Part shown: positions 1-8,203 of the stretch, one piece after another | How the letters are laid out: each line of letters starts with the position of its first letter | Position numbering within the stretch: the stretch's first letter is position 1 | Source of the DNA: Bacilli bacterium | Lineage (GTDB): Bacteria; Bacillota_I; Bacilli_A; RFN20; CAG-826 | Assembly: GCA_017619815.1 (NCBI GenBank) | Contig: JAFZRR010000002.1 | Coordinates: forward strand, 1 to 34,128 | Length of the DNA stretch: 34,128 bases | Reading direction: 5' to 3' | The notes under the pieces: generated by a model | Seen by the model: the letters and a program-made list of their open reading frames with translations, nothing else | Databases searched by the model: none | Told to the model about the DNA's origin: nothing | Translations under genes and position numbers: made by a program

Positions 1-1647
1 AGAGGAACATATGAAGGCTTCGTCGAAAGAGGCACACATGTTGAAGGGCATTCCGATGTTTCAACAGGTTATGACCACTTAAATGAACTAGGTGTCAGAG
101 CGGTGCAACTATTGCCAATCTTTGATCACGACAATGATGAATCTGATAAAAATAACTATAACTGGGGATATAATCCTCTTAACTACAACTGTGTTGAGGG
201 TGCTTATTCAAGCGATCCAACCAGTCCAATGAAGAGAATTAGAGAACTCAAGAATCTCGTTCTTCAATTAAGCAAAACCGATAATCATACACGCGTCATT
301 ATGGATGTTGTCTATAACCACGTTTCTCGTGCTTCTGCTTCTTCATTTACAAAATTAATGCCTAAATATTATTTCCGTTATTCAAGAAGTGGTGAGTACA
401 CAAATGGTTCTGGTTGTTCTAATGAAGTTAAATCAGAAAACTACATGGTGAGAAAGTTCATCGTTGATAGCGTTATGTATTGGGCTAAAGAATACAAGAT
501 TAAAGGATTTAGATTCGACCTCATGGGTTTAATCGATACTGAAACCATGAGAGCAGTTAAAGATTCTTTATATGCCTATGATAAAGATATTTATGTATAT
601 GGTGAAGGCTGGACTGGCGGCGGTTATGGTGAAATGGAAGAAGTTTCTCCAGGCAACTGGCAAACCGTTCCTGAAACTGTCAATAATACAGTCGGTACTA
701 CCACAGATAAGATTTATTCCATGCTTTATCCATCAAGCACCTCTCCAGGTTACTTAGGTGGTTTCAATGATAGTGGACGTAACGCCCTTAGAGGCGGAAA
801 TGACCAAGGTTGGGGTTCCTCATCTCATCTTCCAGGTTGGGGCTTTATGCAAAAAGGTAGCGATGCTTCCGCGGATGATAGAGGTGCTGTCGCTGATATG
901 ATTTGGGGTATTGCAACCGGTAAAGGTGGCAATCCAAAACAAACTATCAATTACGCATCTTGTCACGATAACTGGACAGTATTTGACCAACTCTATTACA
1001 CATTAGGCGATTCTGGAAACGGAGTGGCGCCTTCATATAAATATGTGATGGATGGTTCTACGACCGCCCATGCGTTGATATTTGCCTCTAATGGTGCTGC
1101 ATTTATGCTAGGTGGCGAAGAAATCTTTAGAACTAAAGAATTAGATGCCGCTGCAAGAGACGAAGTGTCTCCAAATACATATGAAAAGATGTATAGCAGA
1201 TATTGCTCTCATAACTCATACAATTCTCCATTAAGTGTTAACTCATATAAATGGGGTAATAAAATTACTGCTCATGGTGTCAGTTATACTGGCTACTTTG
1301 AAGCATTCCAAAAGATGGTGAAATTACATCACACAATGGATAAATTCCCATACGAATCTAGCGGATTCCCATACCATCAAACCAGCGCGGGCAATGCAAT
1401 CGACAACATTTCCTGGAATGGTAATGGCAAAAATGGTGCCTATCAAGGTTCTGCAGGATTCCAACTCGATGAATATTTCATCTTTACTGCCGGTCGCAAC
1501 TGGGCTTATATCGGTAGCGATGCTCATACATGGACCAAATTATATGATTTCGGCGAATGGAAACACGGTGATTATGGCAACTCTGTTGATATTGGTAATT
1601 ACGCTAATGATACTGGCTGTGCCATTGTCATATTTAGAAGAGGATAA
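1..1647 (+). CDS. Type I pullulanase (GH13), 5' end cut off by window
   Basis: Partial gene, open from base 1 in frame 1; the first in-frame ATG (103) lies inside the catalytic barrel and is not the start, because the upstream codons align with the paralogue at 2067. The 548 visible residues hold the type I pullulanase signature NWGYNP (about 157-177) and the GH13 regions: DVVYNH (304-321), nucleophile Asp in FRFDLMG (517-519), acid/base Glu in YGEGW (604-606) and transition-state Asp in SCHDN (967-969). By family knowledge it hydrolyses alpha-1,6 branches of pullulan, starch or glycogen. The export signal would lie upstream of the window; its partner is a surface lipoprotein, so this one probably is too (inference). 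Compared with the paralogue it has longer, Gly/Asn/Ser-rich segments between catalytic regions III and IV and a longer C-terminal part. It ends 12 bp before the next gene, whose AAGGAGG follows directly, so the two are co-transcribed. Confidence 0.93.
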   Translation, partial: RGTYEGFVERGTHVEGHSDVSTGYDHLNELGVRAVQLLPIFDHDNDESDKNNYNWGYNPLNYNCVEGAYSSDPTSPMKRIRELKNLVLQLSKTDNHTRVIMDVVYNHVSRASASSFTKLMPKYYFRYSRSGEYTNGSGCSNEVKSENYMVRKFIVDSVMYWAKEYKIKGFRFDLMGLIDTETMRAVKDSLYAYDKDIYVYGEGWTGGGYGEMEEVSPGNWQTVPETVNNTVGTTTDKIYSMLYPSSTSPGYLGGFNDSGRNALRGGNDQGWGSSSHLPGWGFMQKGSDASADDRGAVADMIWGIATGKGGNPKQTINYASCHDNWTVFDQLYYTLGDSGNGVAPSYKYVMDGSTTAHALIFASNGAAFMLGGEEIFRTKELDAAARDEVSPNTYEKMYSRYCSHNSYNSPLSVNSYKWGNKITAHGVSYTGYFEAFQKMVKLHHTMDKFPYESSGFPYHQTSAGNAIDNISWNGNGKNGAYQGSAGFQLDEYFIFTAGRNWAYIGSDAHTWTKLYDFGEWKHGDYGNSVDIGNYANDTGCAIVIFRRG

Positions 1648-1659
1648 GGAGGAGCGAAT

Positions 1660-2052
1660 ATGAAAAAGTTAATATTATTATTAATTCCCGCGGCTTTATT
1701 AGCCTTAACTGGTTGTAAAAATACTCCAGATGAGCCAGTGGAGCCAGAACCAGAAATTCCTTATGTTGATCCTGACCGCAAAAAGGATTTAACGGTTAAT
1801 TTCTTCTTAGACTATTCTCATTCCGAAGAACCATTCTTTGTTTATGAATGGTATACCTTAGTTCCTATGGGTGTTTGCCCGGAAGAAGCGAGACTTACTT
1901 CCGAAGACGCAAGCGACCCATTATTCCCAGTCTTTGTTTGCTGGTCTGAATATTCCTCATCTATTGATGATAGTCATGCTTGGAATTTCAAAACCGATTC
2001 AAAAACGGGTAAAATTCTTAATCTTTATGGCATTTGGACAAGTGCTGAATAA
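1660..2052 (+). CDS. Small lipoprotein with a B-repeat-like domain
   Basis: 130-residue protein preceded by AAGGAGG. It starts with a Lys-rich n-region, a Leu/Ala-rich h-region and the lipobox LTGC (Cys at about residue 19), so it should be a lipid-anchored surface protein. A short Pro/Glu linker follows (EPVEPEPEIP). The remaining ~90 residues end in a pattern reminiscent of the Listeria-Bacteroides (InlB B-repeat) fold: a beta-strand, then F-x-CW, an acidic loop, W-N-F-K-T-D and the closing LYGIW. That assignment comes from motif shape only and is moderate at best. No catalytic motif is visible. It sits between two pullulanase genes (12 bp and 14 bp gaps), so a role in substrate or partner binding at the cell surface is inferred. 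Such repeats usually occur in multiples in long proteins; a single repeat on a lipid anchor is unusual. Confidence 0.85.
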   Translation: MKKLILLLIPAALLALTGCKNTPDEPVEPEPEIPYVDPDRKKDLTVNFFLDYSHSEEPFFVYEWYTLVPMGVCPEEARLTSEDASDPLFPVFVCWSEYSSSIDDSHAWNFKTDSKTGKILNLYGIWTSAE

Positions 2053-2066
2053 ATAGGAGATTTTTT

Positions 2067-4727
2067 ATGAAAAAGCTTAGTCTTCTCTTTTTAGTAGCGA
2101 TGAGTTTATCACTCGTCGGCTGCAATCCTGGTAAAAGTGGGGGAGATACACCAGAACCACCAACACCAGAACCACCAACACCTGGTGAAAGACATGACGT
2201 CGATATCGACGTTCCAGTCTACACTCCACTCAGTGAACCAGCAGTGTATTTCCATTATTGGAGAAAAGACTGCACCTACAATCGCTGGGATATGTGGATT
2301 TGGGAAAAAGACCACAATGGTGGTGCTTTCAGTTTCAACTACAAGGATGATTGGGGTGTCATCGCAGCCTACGCTTTAAGCTCATGGGAAGAACCTTTAA
2401 CAAATACATTAGGCTTTATTGTTAGAAAAGGTGGAGATTCCTGGGAAGACAAAGACTTAGGTGGTAGCGATAAATATCTCGACTTCTCATTATTTGAAGC
2501 TGATGCTACCGGTTCTTACCATGTCTATCTTATTTCTGGACAAACCGATATCTATACCGATCCAGAAGGACATGTTAAAGGCACAATTAAGCAAGCCTCA
2601 TTCCCAAAAATTAACATTCTATCTGCCGCGACCAACTTAGAGATGAAATCTTGGTCTTTAAAAGAAAATGGCGTAGAAATCATGGGTAACGCCAGCGCTG
2701 GTAACGTGAGACGTATTTATCAAAACTTACCAGATGGCAAAACCGTTGATTTTGCAAAGAAATATGAATTATCTGTCGTCTTTAAAGATGATACGAGCGC
2801 AAAAGCTATCGTTAGTAAGTTCTTATTATTCGGTAGCGAAGAATTCGGCAATTTATATAACTATGATGGCGACGATCTCGGTGTCACAGTTTCTAGCACA
2901 GGCACCGAATTCAAAGTTTGGTCTCCATTATCTTCAAGTGTCAAAGTCAGAATTTATGATAGTGGTACACCTGCTGCCATTTCCGGCGGTAGCGATGTTC
3001 ATCAAGAATACCAAATGACAAAGGGCGAAAAAGGCGTTTGGTCTTATCACCACACCAGCCAATTATATGGAAAATATTACACCTATGTAGTCACAAACGA
3101 AGCTTATACCGAAAAAGAAACAGTTGACCCATACGCAAAGAGTGCAGGCGTCAATGGTGCTCGTGGTATGATCGTTAACTTCGCAGAAACCAATCCAAAT
3201 GGTTGGAATTCTATCTCTCCATGGCCATATGAAAGAAAGACATTAACAGTTTATGAAACACACGTTGCCGATGTCACATCTTCTGAAACATGGACTGGTA
3301 CAGAAAGCAAACGTAAATTATTTGCTGGTATGTATGAAACTGGTACCACATATACCGAAAACGGTACAACAGTGACCACCGGTTTTGATCACATTAAAGA
3401 ATTAGGCGTTAACGCTGTACAAATTCTTCCATTCTATGATCAAGCCAATGATGAAATTAATACCGAATTTAACTGGGGCTATAATCCTCTTAACTATAAT
3501 GTTTTAGAAGGTTCTTATTCCTCTAATCCATATGATGGTGCAGTGAGAATTAGAGAATTCAAAGAATTAGTCAAAGCTTACAATGGTTCTAATATCAACA
3601 TCATTATGGACGTCGTTTATAACCACGTTGCCGGCGCACTTGGTTGTAACTTTGATGTCTTGGTTCCAGGATATTACTTCCGTTATAACGGAGATGGTTC
3701 CTATAGTAATGGTTCTGGTTGTGGTAATGAAACCGCAAGTGAACATTACATGATGAGAAAATTCATGATCGACAGCACAGTCTTCTGGGCTAAAGAATAT
3801 AAACTCGGTGGTTTCAGATTTGACCTTATGGGATTGCATGATTTAGATACCATGGAAGAAATCGTTAAGGCTCTTAAAGAAGTCAACCCAGCCATCGTCG
3901 TTTATGGCGAACCTTGGAGTGGTGGAACTTCCCCATTACCAGATAGCGATTCCGCAAAACAAATCAATGGTAATAAATACGAAGGTTATGGTGCCTTTAA
4001 CGATAAGATTCGTGATGCTTTAATCAAAGGCGGTCTTGCCGCACCTACAGAAGTCGGTTGGATTACCAATAGAACTAGCAATATCGGTAATGCTGATATG
4101 AATATGCTCACAAAGGGCATTAAAGGTATGACCGCAACAAGTAACAATGATCCTGAAAAGGCTGTTAACTATGTTACATGTCACGATAACCGCACATTAT
4201 ACGATAGATTCATCGCTACAAAGAAATATACCGCTGCTGATGCGGAAATCTTAGAAAAGATGAACGTCTTAGCGAACTCTGTGATTTTCACATCACAAGG
4301 TACATCCTTCATGTTAGCAGGTGAAGAATTCTTAAGAACAAAACAAGGAAATGAAAATTCATACAATGCTTCCTATGCAGTTAATGAATTAGATTATTCC
4401 TTAAAGATCGATCACCCAGCAATGATGGAAAGTTATAAGAAACTTATTAGCTTAAAGCAATCATTTGGTGGTTTATGGTTAGATAAGGATCATAACGAAG
4501 CTATTAGTGTGAATACTACAAGCGATGGCTCAATGATTTCTTATAAGTTAAATGATGGTTTACAAGAATACTACATCATCCACGCGAATGGCTTACAAGC
4601 TAATAACGTCGTTAATTTATCAGATTATACTTTGTATTGGTCCACATTACACGGAAGTACCAAAGTCTTATCCGCGGAAACCGCAATTGGACAATACGAA
4701 ACAGTTATCGCTTATAAATCCTTATAA
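2067..4727 (+). CDS. pulA: Type I pullulanase, surface lipoprotein with CBM41-like and CBM48-like modules
   Basis: 886 residues, preceded by AGGAG. Signal peptide with lipobox LVGC (Cys19), then a short TPEPP repeat linker (about 28-40). Residues ~58-166 resemble the CBM41 pullulanase-associated glucan-binding module (FHYWR, W-rich strand, GFIVRKGG, closing IYTD). Residues ~180-265 are a linking beta-domain and ~268-375 a CBM48-like N-domain. The GH13 barrel carries NWGYNP (469-474), DVVYNH (515-520), nucleophile Asp586 in FRFDLMG, acid/base Glu615 in VYGEPW and Asp707 in TCHDN. By family knowledge it cleaves alpha-1,6 linkages of pullulan and branched glucans. It would debranch starch outside the cell and feed the adjacent importer. 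A terminator follows at 4750, closing the operon. The tandem paralogue upstream suggests duplication followed by divergence. Confidence 0.96.
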   Translation: MKKLSLLFLVAMSLSLVGCNPGKSGGDTPEPPTPEPPTPGERHDVDIDVPVYTPLSEPAVYFHYWRKDCTYNRWDMWIWEKDHNGGAFSFNYKDDWGVIAAYALSSWEEPLTNTLGFIVRKGGDSWEDKDLGGSDKYLDFSLFEADATGSYHVYLISGQTDIYTDPEGHVKGTIKQASFPKINILSAATNLEMKSWSLKENGVEIMGNASAGNVRRIYQNLPDGKTVDFAKKYELSVVFKDDTSAKAIVSKFLLFGSEEFGNLYNYDGDDLGVTVSSTGTEFKVWSPLSSSVKVRIYDSGTPAAISGGSDVHQEYQMTKGEKGVWSYHHTSQLYGKYYTYVVTNEAYTEKETVDPYAKSAGVNGARGMIVNFAETNPNGWNSISPWPYERKTLTVYETHVADVTSSETWTGTESKRKLFAGMYETGTTYTENGTTVTTGFDHIKELGVNAVQILPFYDQANDEINTEFNWGYNPLNYNVLEGSYSSNPYDGAVRIREFKELVKAYNGSNINIIMDVVYNHVAGALGCNFDVLVPGYYFRYNGDGSYSNGSGCGNETASEHYMMRKFMIDSTVFWAKEYKLGGFRFDLMGLHDLDTMEEIVKALKEVNPAIVVYGEPWSGGTSPLPDSDSAKQINGNKYEGYGAFNDKIRDALIKGGLAAPTEVGWITNRTSNIGNADMNMLTKGIKGMTATSNNDPEKAVNYVTCHDNRTLYDRFIATKKYTAADAEILEKMNVLANSVIFTSQGTSFMLAGEEFLRTKQGNENSYNASYAVNELDYSLKIDHPAMMESYKKLISLKQSFGGLWLDKDHNEAISVNTTSDGSMISYKLNDGLQEYYIIHANGLQANNVVNLSDYTLYWSTLHGSTKVLSAETAIGQYETVIAYKSL

Positions 4728-4749
4728 ACAAATCTAAGTTTTTATAAAC

Positions 4750-4780
4750 AAAAGGGGTGTGAAAGCACCTCTTTTAATAT
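4750..4780 (+). terminator. Rho-independent terminator after the pullulanase operon
   Basis: AAAGGGGTGT and GCACCTCTTT (allowing G-T pairs) form a hairpin with a GAAA-like loop, followed by an AT-rich tract. It lies 22 bp after the pullulanase stop codon and before the promoter of the binding-protein gene. Confidence 0.75.
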
Positions 4781-4809
4781 ATTTATTAAAATAAATTGAA
4801 AAAAGTGTA

Positions 4810-4838
4810 TTTAATTTTTAGAACTTCGTAGCTATAAT
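4810..4838 (+). promoter_or_regulatory. Probable sigma-A promoter of the maltodextrin importer operon
   Basis: A perfect TATAAT (4833-4838) stands 17 bp downstream of TTTAAT (4810-4815), a weak -35. Transcription would start near 4845, giving a leader of about 90 nt before the ATG at 4936. The strong -10 with a weak -35 would suit activation, but no activator is encoded in the window. Confidence 0.6.
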
Positions 4839-4847
4839 AATTTCATA

Positions 4848-4915
4848 GGATATATTCAGCACGCAAAAAACATTTGTTAGTTTTTAAAAGTGTATTTTCG
4901 GCGCTGGATATAAAA
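4848..4915 (+). promoter_or_regulatory. Structured 5' leader element upstream of malE-like gene
   Basis: TATATTCAGC (4851-4860) can pair with GCTGGATATA (4903-4912, one G-T pair), enclosing a nested pair AAAAAC (4866-4871) with GTTTTT (4880-4885). The element starts a few bases after the predicted transcription start and ends just before AAAGGAG at 4920. The 12-mer AAAAGTGTATTT occurs at 4801-4812, overlapping the promoter, and again at 4886-4897. This could be a regulatory RNA fold, a 5' stabilising hairpin, or DNA operator sites; no known riboswitch class is recognised. Confidence 0.45.
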
Positions 4916-4935
4916 AACGAAAGGAGATTTCATTA

Positions 4936-6471
4936 ATGAAATTTAAGACAGTCCTATTACCATGTGCCATCGCAGCATTAATGCTCGTAGGTTGTACCGG
5001 TAACAAACCAGCCGGTGAAGACTTAAAAGGCACATACAATGTCACTCTTTGGGTTTCCGAAGTTGCAGGTGTCGCTGATCAATTCAAACAACAAATCAGA
5101 GCCTTTGAAGCATTACCAGAAAACGAAGGCATCAAATTCGTTGAAACAATTGAAGGCGTTTCCGAATCCAGCTCCGCAACACAAGTTTTGACAGACGTCG
5201 ACGCTGCCGCCGACATTTACTGCTTTGCTCAAGACCAAACAGCTCGTTTGATCGAAGGTGGTGCTTTAGCTAAATTAGGTAAAGCTGCTGCTGATAAAGT
5301 AAGAGCAGAAAACGATGCAGGTTCAGTCCTCGCAGTTACAGGTGGAAATGACTTGTACGCATATCCACTCACATCCGACAACGGATACTTCATGTACTAT
5401 GATAAGAGTGTTATCGGTGATACCGATCTCACAGACTTCGAAGCTTTACTCGCAAAATGCGAAAGCACAAGTCACTCATTTACATTTGCCGCAAGTGATT
5501 CAGCTTGGTATTTAGCCAGCTGGTTCTTCGGAACAGGTTGTACATCCACATGGACAACAGACGAATCCGGCACAATCAATGGTGTTGTTGATACATTCAA
5601 CTCTGCCAATGGTTTAATCGCTGCTAAAGGCTTATACAAACTCGTTAAGTCCACAGCTCACAAAGACGCATCTTCAGTCTCCGCATTCGAAGATGCCACA
5701 CCAGCCGCTATCGTCGTTTCCGGTACATGGGATTACACAACAGCCGCCGGCATTTTAGGCGAAAACTTAGGCGTTGCTGAATTACCAAAATTCCACGTTG
5801 GTAGTGAAGCATACCACTTAGGTTCCTTCTCTGGTAACAAATTATTAGGTGTCAAACCACAAGCTGATGCCAAGAGAGCTGCTGTTTTAAGTAAATTAGC
5901 TCTTTACTTAACAGGCGAACAATGCCAAAAAGAAAGATTTAATGAATTTGCTTGGGGTCCAAGTAACAAAGTCGCTCAAGCTTCTGAAGAAGTCTTAGCT
6001 AACCCAGCACTTGCTGCTTTAGCAAAACAAAACCAATATGCCAAACCACAAGGCCAAATCCATGGTTCTTGGTGGGATATCGCAAAAGTTATCGCTACAG
6101 ATGTCAAAGCCACAGATGGTTCTGATGCAGCATTACAAGCTGCTTTAGATGCATATGCTGCTAAATTAGCAGATATCTTCGAAGTCCATCCATGGGGCAT
6201 CGTTGGTAGTATGGCCGAATCTGGCTGGTCCACCAACATCGAAATGACACAAAATGCAAACGGTACATGGGAAATCACCTATGAATTCGCAGTCGATACT
6301 GAATTCAAAGTCCGCTGCGGTGGAGACTGGGATACCTTCAATACCTTAGCACGCACATTACCAGATGGTATTATTCTTGCTGATAATGGCAATCTTAAAG
6401 TTGTCACTGCTGGCGCATACAAACTCGTTGTTGATCCAGTTGCATTAACATTAGTCATTACTGCTGCATAA
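4936..6471 (+). CDS. Maltodextrin-binding lipoprotein with C-terminal SusE/SusF-like starch-binding domain
   Basis: 511 residues, preceded by AAAGGAGA. Lipobox LVGC with Cys20 marks a membrane-anchored ABC solute-binding protein. Residues ~30-412 have the shape of the family 1 (MalE-type) sugar-binding fold: an opening VTLWVSE strand, a hinge YAYPLTSDNGYFMYYDKS and a W-rich C-lobe. The last ~95 residues (nt 6181-6468) are extra: HPWGIVGSM, then GW, NGTWEITYEF, FKVRCGGDW, ADNGNLKV, AGAYKLVVD. This order of motifs is what SusE/SusF-type starch-binding modules show (family knowledge; assignment by eye). The protein should deliver maltodextrins to the MalFGK-like importer encoded next. A strong hairpin right after the gene may raise its expression over the permease genes. 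The fusion is uncommon: MalE proteins normally end after the second lobe. Confidence 0.93.
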   Translation: MKFKTVLLPCAIAALMLVGCTGNKPAGEDLKGTYNVTLWVSEVAGVADQFKQQIRAFEALPENEGIKFVETIEGVSESSSATQVLTDVDAAADIYCFAQDQTARLIEGGALAKLGKAAADKVRAENDAGSVLAVTGGNDLYAYPLTSDNGYFMYYDKSVIGDTDLTDFEALLAKCESTSHSFTFAASDSAWYLASWFFGTGCTSTWTTDESGTINGVVDTFNSANGLIAAKGLYKLVKSTAHKDASSVSAFEDATPAAIVVSGTWDYTTAAGILGENLGVAELPKFHVGSEAYHLGSFSGNKLLGVKPQADAKRAAVLSKLALYLTGEQCQKERFNEFAWGPSNKVAQASEEVLANPALAALAKQNQYAKPQGQIHGSWWDIAKVIATDVKATDGSDAALQAALDAYAAKLADIFEVHPWGIVGSMAESGWSTNIEMTQNANGTWEITYEFAVDTEFKVRCGGDWDTFNTLARTLPDGIILADNGNLKVVTAGAYKLVVDPVALTLVITAA

Positions 6472-6483
6472 TCACAGCTATTT

Positions 6484-6515
6484 AGGGTTGGGGTCTTTTG
6501 ACCCCAGCCCTTTGT
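6484..6515 (+). terminator. Intercistronic hairpin between binding protein and permease genes
   Basis: A 12-bp stem (6484-6495 with 6500-6511, one G-T pair) closes a TTTT loop and is followed by TTTGTTTTATT. It lies 12 bp after the binding-protein stop and upstream of AGGAGG at 6541. Since no new promoter is apparent before the permease gene, it probably works as a partial terminator or 3' stabiliser, giving excess binding protein relative to the membrane components. Confidence 0.8.
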
Positions 6516-6550
6516 TTTATTACATAAAAGTTAAAAGTATAGGAGGAATT

Positions 6551-8203
6551 ATGAAACAATATACCGACCTAGAATACTTAAAACTTAGTGGCCCAGAGAA
6601 ATTCGCAAATAAGTTCTCAAGGTTCTTTTTTGGAATTCCCCATGCGTTACTAAAATTTTTAAAAGCGATCGGTAGATTCTTCGCTAATATCGGCAAGAAG
6701 ATCGCTCACGTATTTGTTAATATTTACCGCACCTTTGTGTGTGGTGATTGGAAAACAAGGGTGTCGTATTTCATCATGGGATTTGGTAACCTCTCCCGTG
6801 GTCAAATTTTAAGAGGTCTTTTATTCCTTATTTTCCAAATTGTTTTTATAGGTTACATCGCCATCTGGGGCTGGAAATGGCTCGCTCAAATGGGCACATT
6901 AGGCACCGTTGGTCCTGAAGAAATCTATGATGAGATATATGATTCATATATCACTATCTATCATGATAACTCATTTAAGATTTTGCTTTATTCAGTTTTG
7001 ACTCTCTTCTTCTGCGTTGGATATATCGTTACTTGGTATTTCAATATCGAGCAAAATAGAATTGCTGAAGAAATCATCGGTTCAAGCAAGAGAAAGGCCT
7101 TAAAGAAAGCTTGCAAGAAAGAATTGAAGGCTGCTCAAGATGATGCCGCAAAAGAAGAAATTAAAGCTCGCTATAAAGCTGAAATTGAAGCTGTTCCTGT
7201 GAAGAAACTCAGAAGTGGTAAGGATGACGTTAGATCATTGGTCGACGATCAATTCCACAAAACACTTCTTGCTCTTCCGTTAATTGGTATTTTGATTTTT
7301 ACCGTTATGCCAATCGTCTTCATGATTCTTGTTGCATTTACAAATTATGATGGCGCACATAATGGTTATTCAAATAACTTATTCCACTGGGTGGGATGGG
7401 ATAACTTCAATACCATGCTCAACTGGAAAACCGGAAACAAAGCATATTCCGCAGCGTTCGGTGAAATCTTGGCATGGACATTAATGTGGTCTGTATTCGC
7501 AACCTTTACCTGCTACTTCTTAGGTATGTTCGTTGCGATTATGATAAATAAGAAAGGAATTAAGTTAAAGAAAGTCTGGAGAACAATTCTTGTTCTTACC
7601 ATCGCTATTCCACAATTTATTTCCTTGTTATACGTTTCCAAATTATTCGCTGATAAAGGTATTGTTCTAACTTATTTACAAAAATGGTTCCACGTGCCTG
7701 AAACATTCTCATTCTATGGTCCTAACGCAACCGCTTGGACCGCAAGAATTACCGTTGTTGTAATTAACATTTGGATTGGTATTCCATACCTCATGTTGAT
7801 GGCGACAGGTATCTTAATGAATATTCCAGAAGATTTATATGAATCCGCAAAGATCGATGGTGCGAACGTTTTCCAACAATATGTGAAGATTACGCTTCCT
7901 TACATCATGTTCATTACCGGTCCATATCTATTGACCAGCTTTATTGGAAATATGAATAACTTTAACGTTATCTTCTTATTAACTGGTGGTGCTCCAACAA
8001 ATGCTGCAGCTTCAGCTGCATCTGGTTCCGTTGGTTACACCGATTTATTAATTACATGGTTATTTAAAATGACAACAGGTGCGAACTCCGAATACTACAT
8101 GGCTTCTGTCGTTGGTATTATGATCTTCGTTGTCACCGCGTTTATAGCGATGATTGTCTATAACGTCATGCCATCCACAAAGAACGAGGAGGATTATCAA
8201 TAA
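6551..8203 (+). CDS. malF: Maltodextrin ABC transporter permease, MalF-like, with extended N-terminus
   Basis: 550 residues from the ATG at 6551, chosen because AGGAGG sits at 6541-6546; an earlier in-frame ATG at 6488 lies inside the intercistronic hairpin and is rejected. The C-terminal ~320 residues are a binding-protein-dependent permease with about six membrane helices and the EAA loop (YESAKIDGANVFQQY, then LP) that docks on the ATPase. Before it stands an N-terminal region of ~230 residues: a basic, amphipathic-looking start, two predicted membrane helices (about 88-108 and 142-162) and a highly charged Lys/Glu/Ala-rich segment (~170-225) likely to be helical or coiled coil. Firmicute MalF/MalC homologues are usually shorter, though some carry extra helices. 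It overlaps malG by one base (TAATG), indicating translational coupling. Confidence 0.93.
   Translation: MKQYTDLEYLKLSGPEKFANKFSRFFFGIPHALLKFLKAIGRFFANIGKKIAHVFVNIYRTFVCGDWKTRVSYFIMGFGNLSRGQILRGLLFLIFQIVFIGYIAIWGWKWLAQMGTLGTVGPEEIYDEIYDSYITIYHDNSFKILLYSVLTLFFCVGYIVTWYFNIEQNRIAEEIIGSSKRKALKKACKKELKAAQDDAAKEEIKARYKAEIEAVPVKKLRSGKDDVRSLVDDQFHKTLLALPLIGILIFTVMPIVFMILVAFTNYDGAHNGYSNNLFHWVGWDNFNTMLNWKTGNKAYSAAFGEILAWTLMWSVFATFTCYFLGMFVAIMINKKGIKLKKVWRTILVLTIAIPQFISLLYVSKLFADKGIVLTYLQKWFHVPETFSFYGPNATAWTARITVVVINIWIGIPYLMLMATGILMNIPEDLYESAKIDGANVFQQYVKITLPYIMFITGPYLLTSFIGNMNNFNVIFLLTGGAPTNAAASAASGSVGYTDLLITWLFKMTTGANSEYYMASVVGIMIFVVTAFIAMIVYNVMPSTKNEEDYQ

Noticed and set aside
4862..4880. LacI/MalR-like operator (CAAA-AAACA-TTTG) in the malE leader
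   Set aside because: Odd spacing and no central CG; also part of the proposed hairpin. Too weak to call.
6488..6550. Earlier in-frame start for the MalF-like gene
   Set aside because: It lies inside the intercistronic hairpin and has no ribosome-binding site; AGGAGG precedes 6551 instead.
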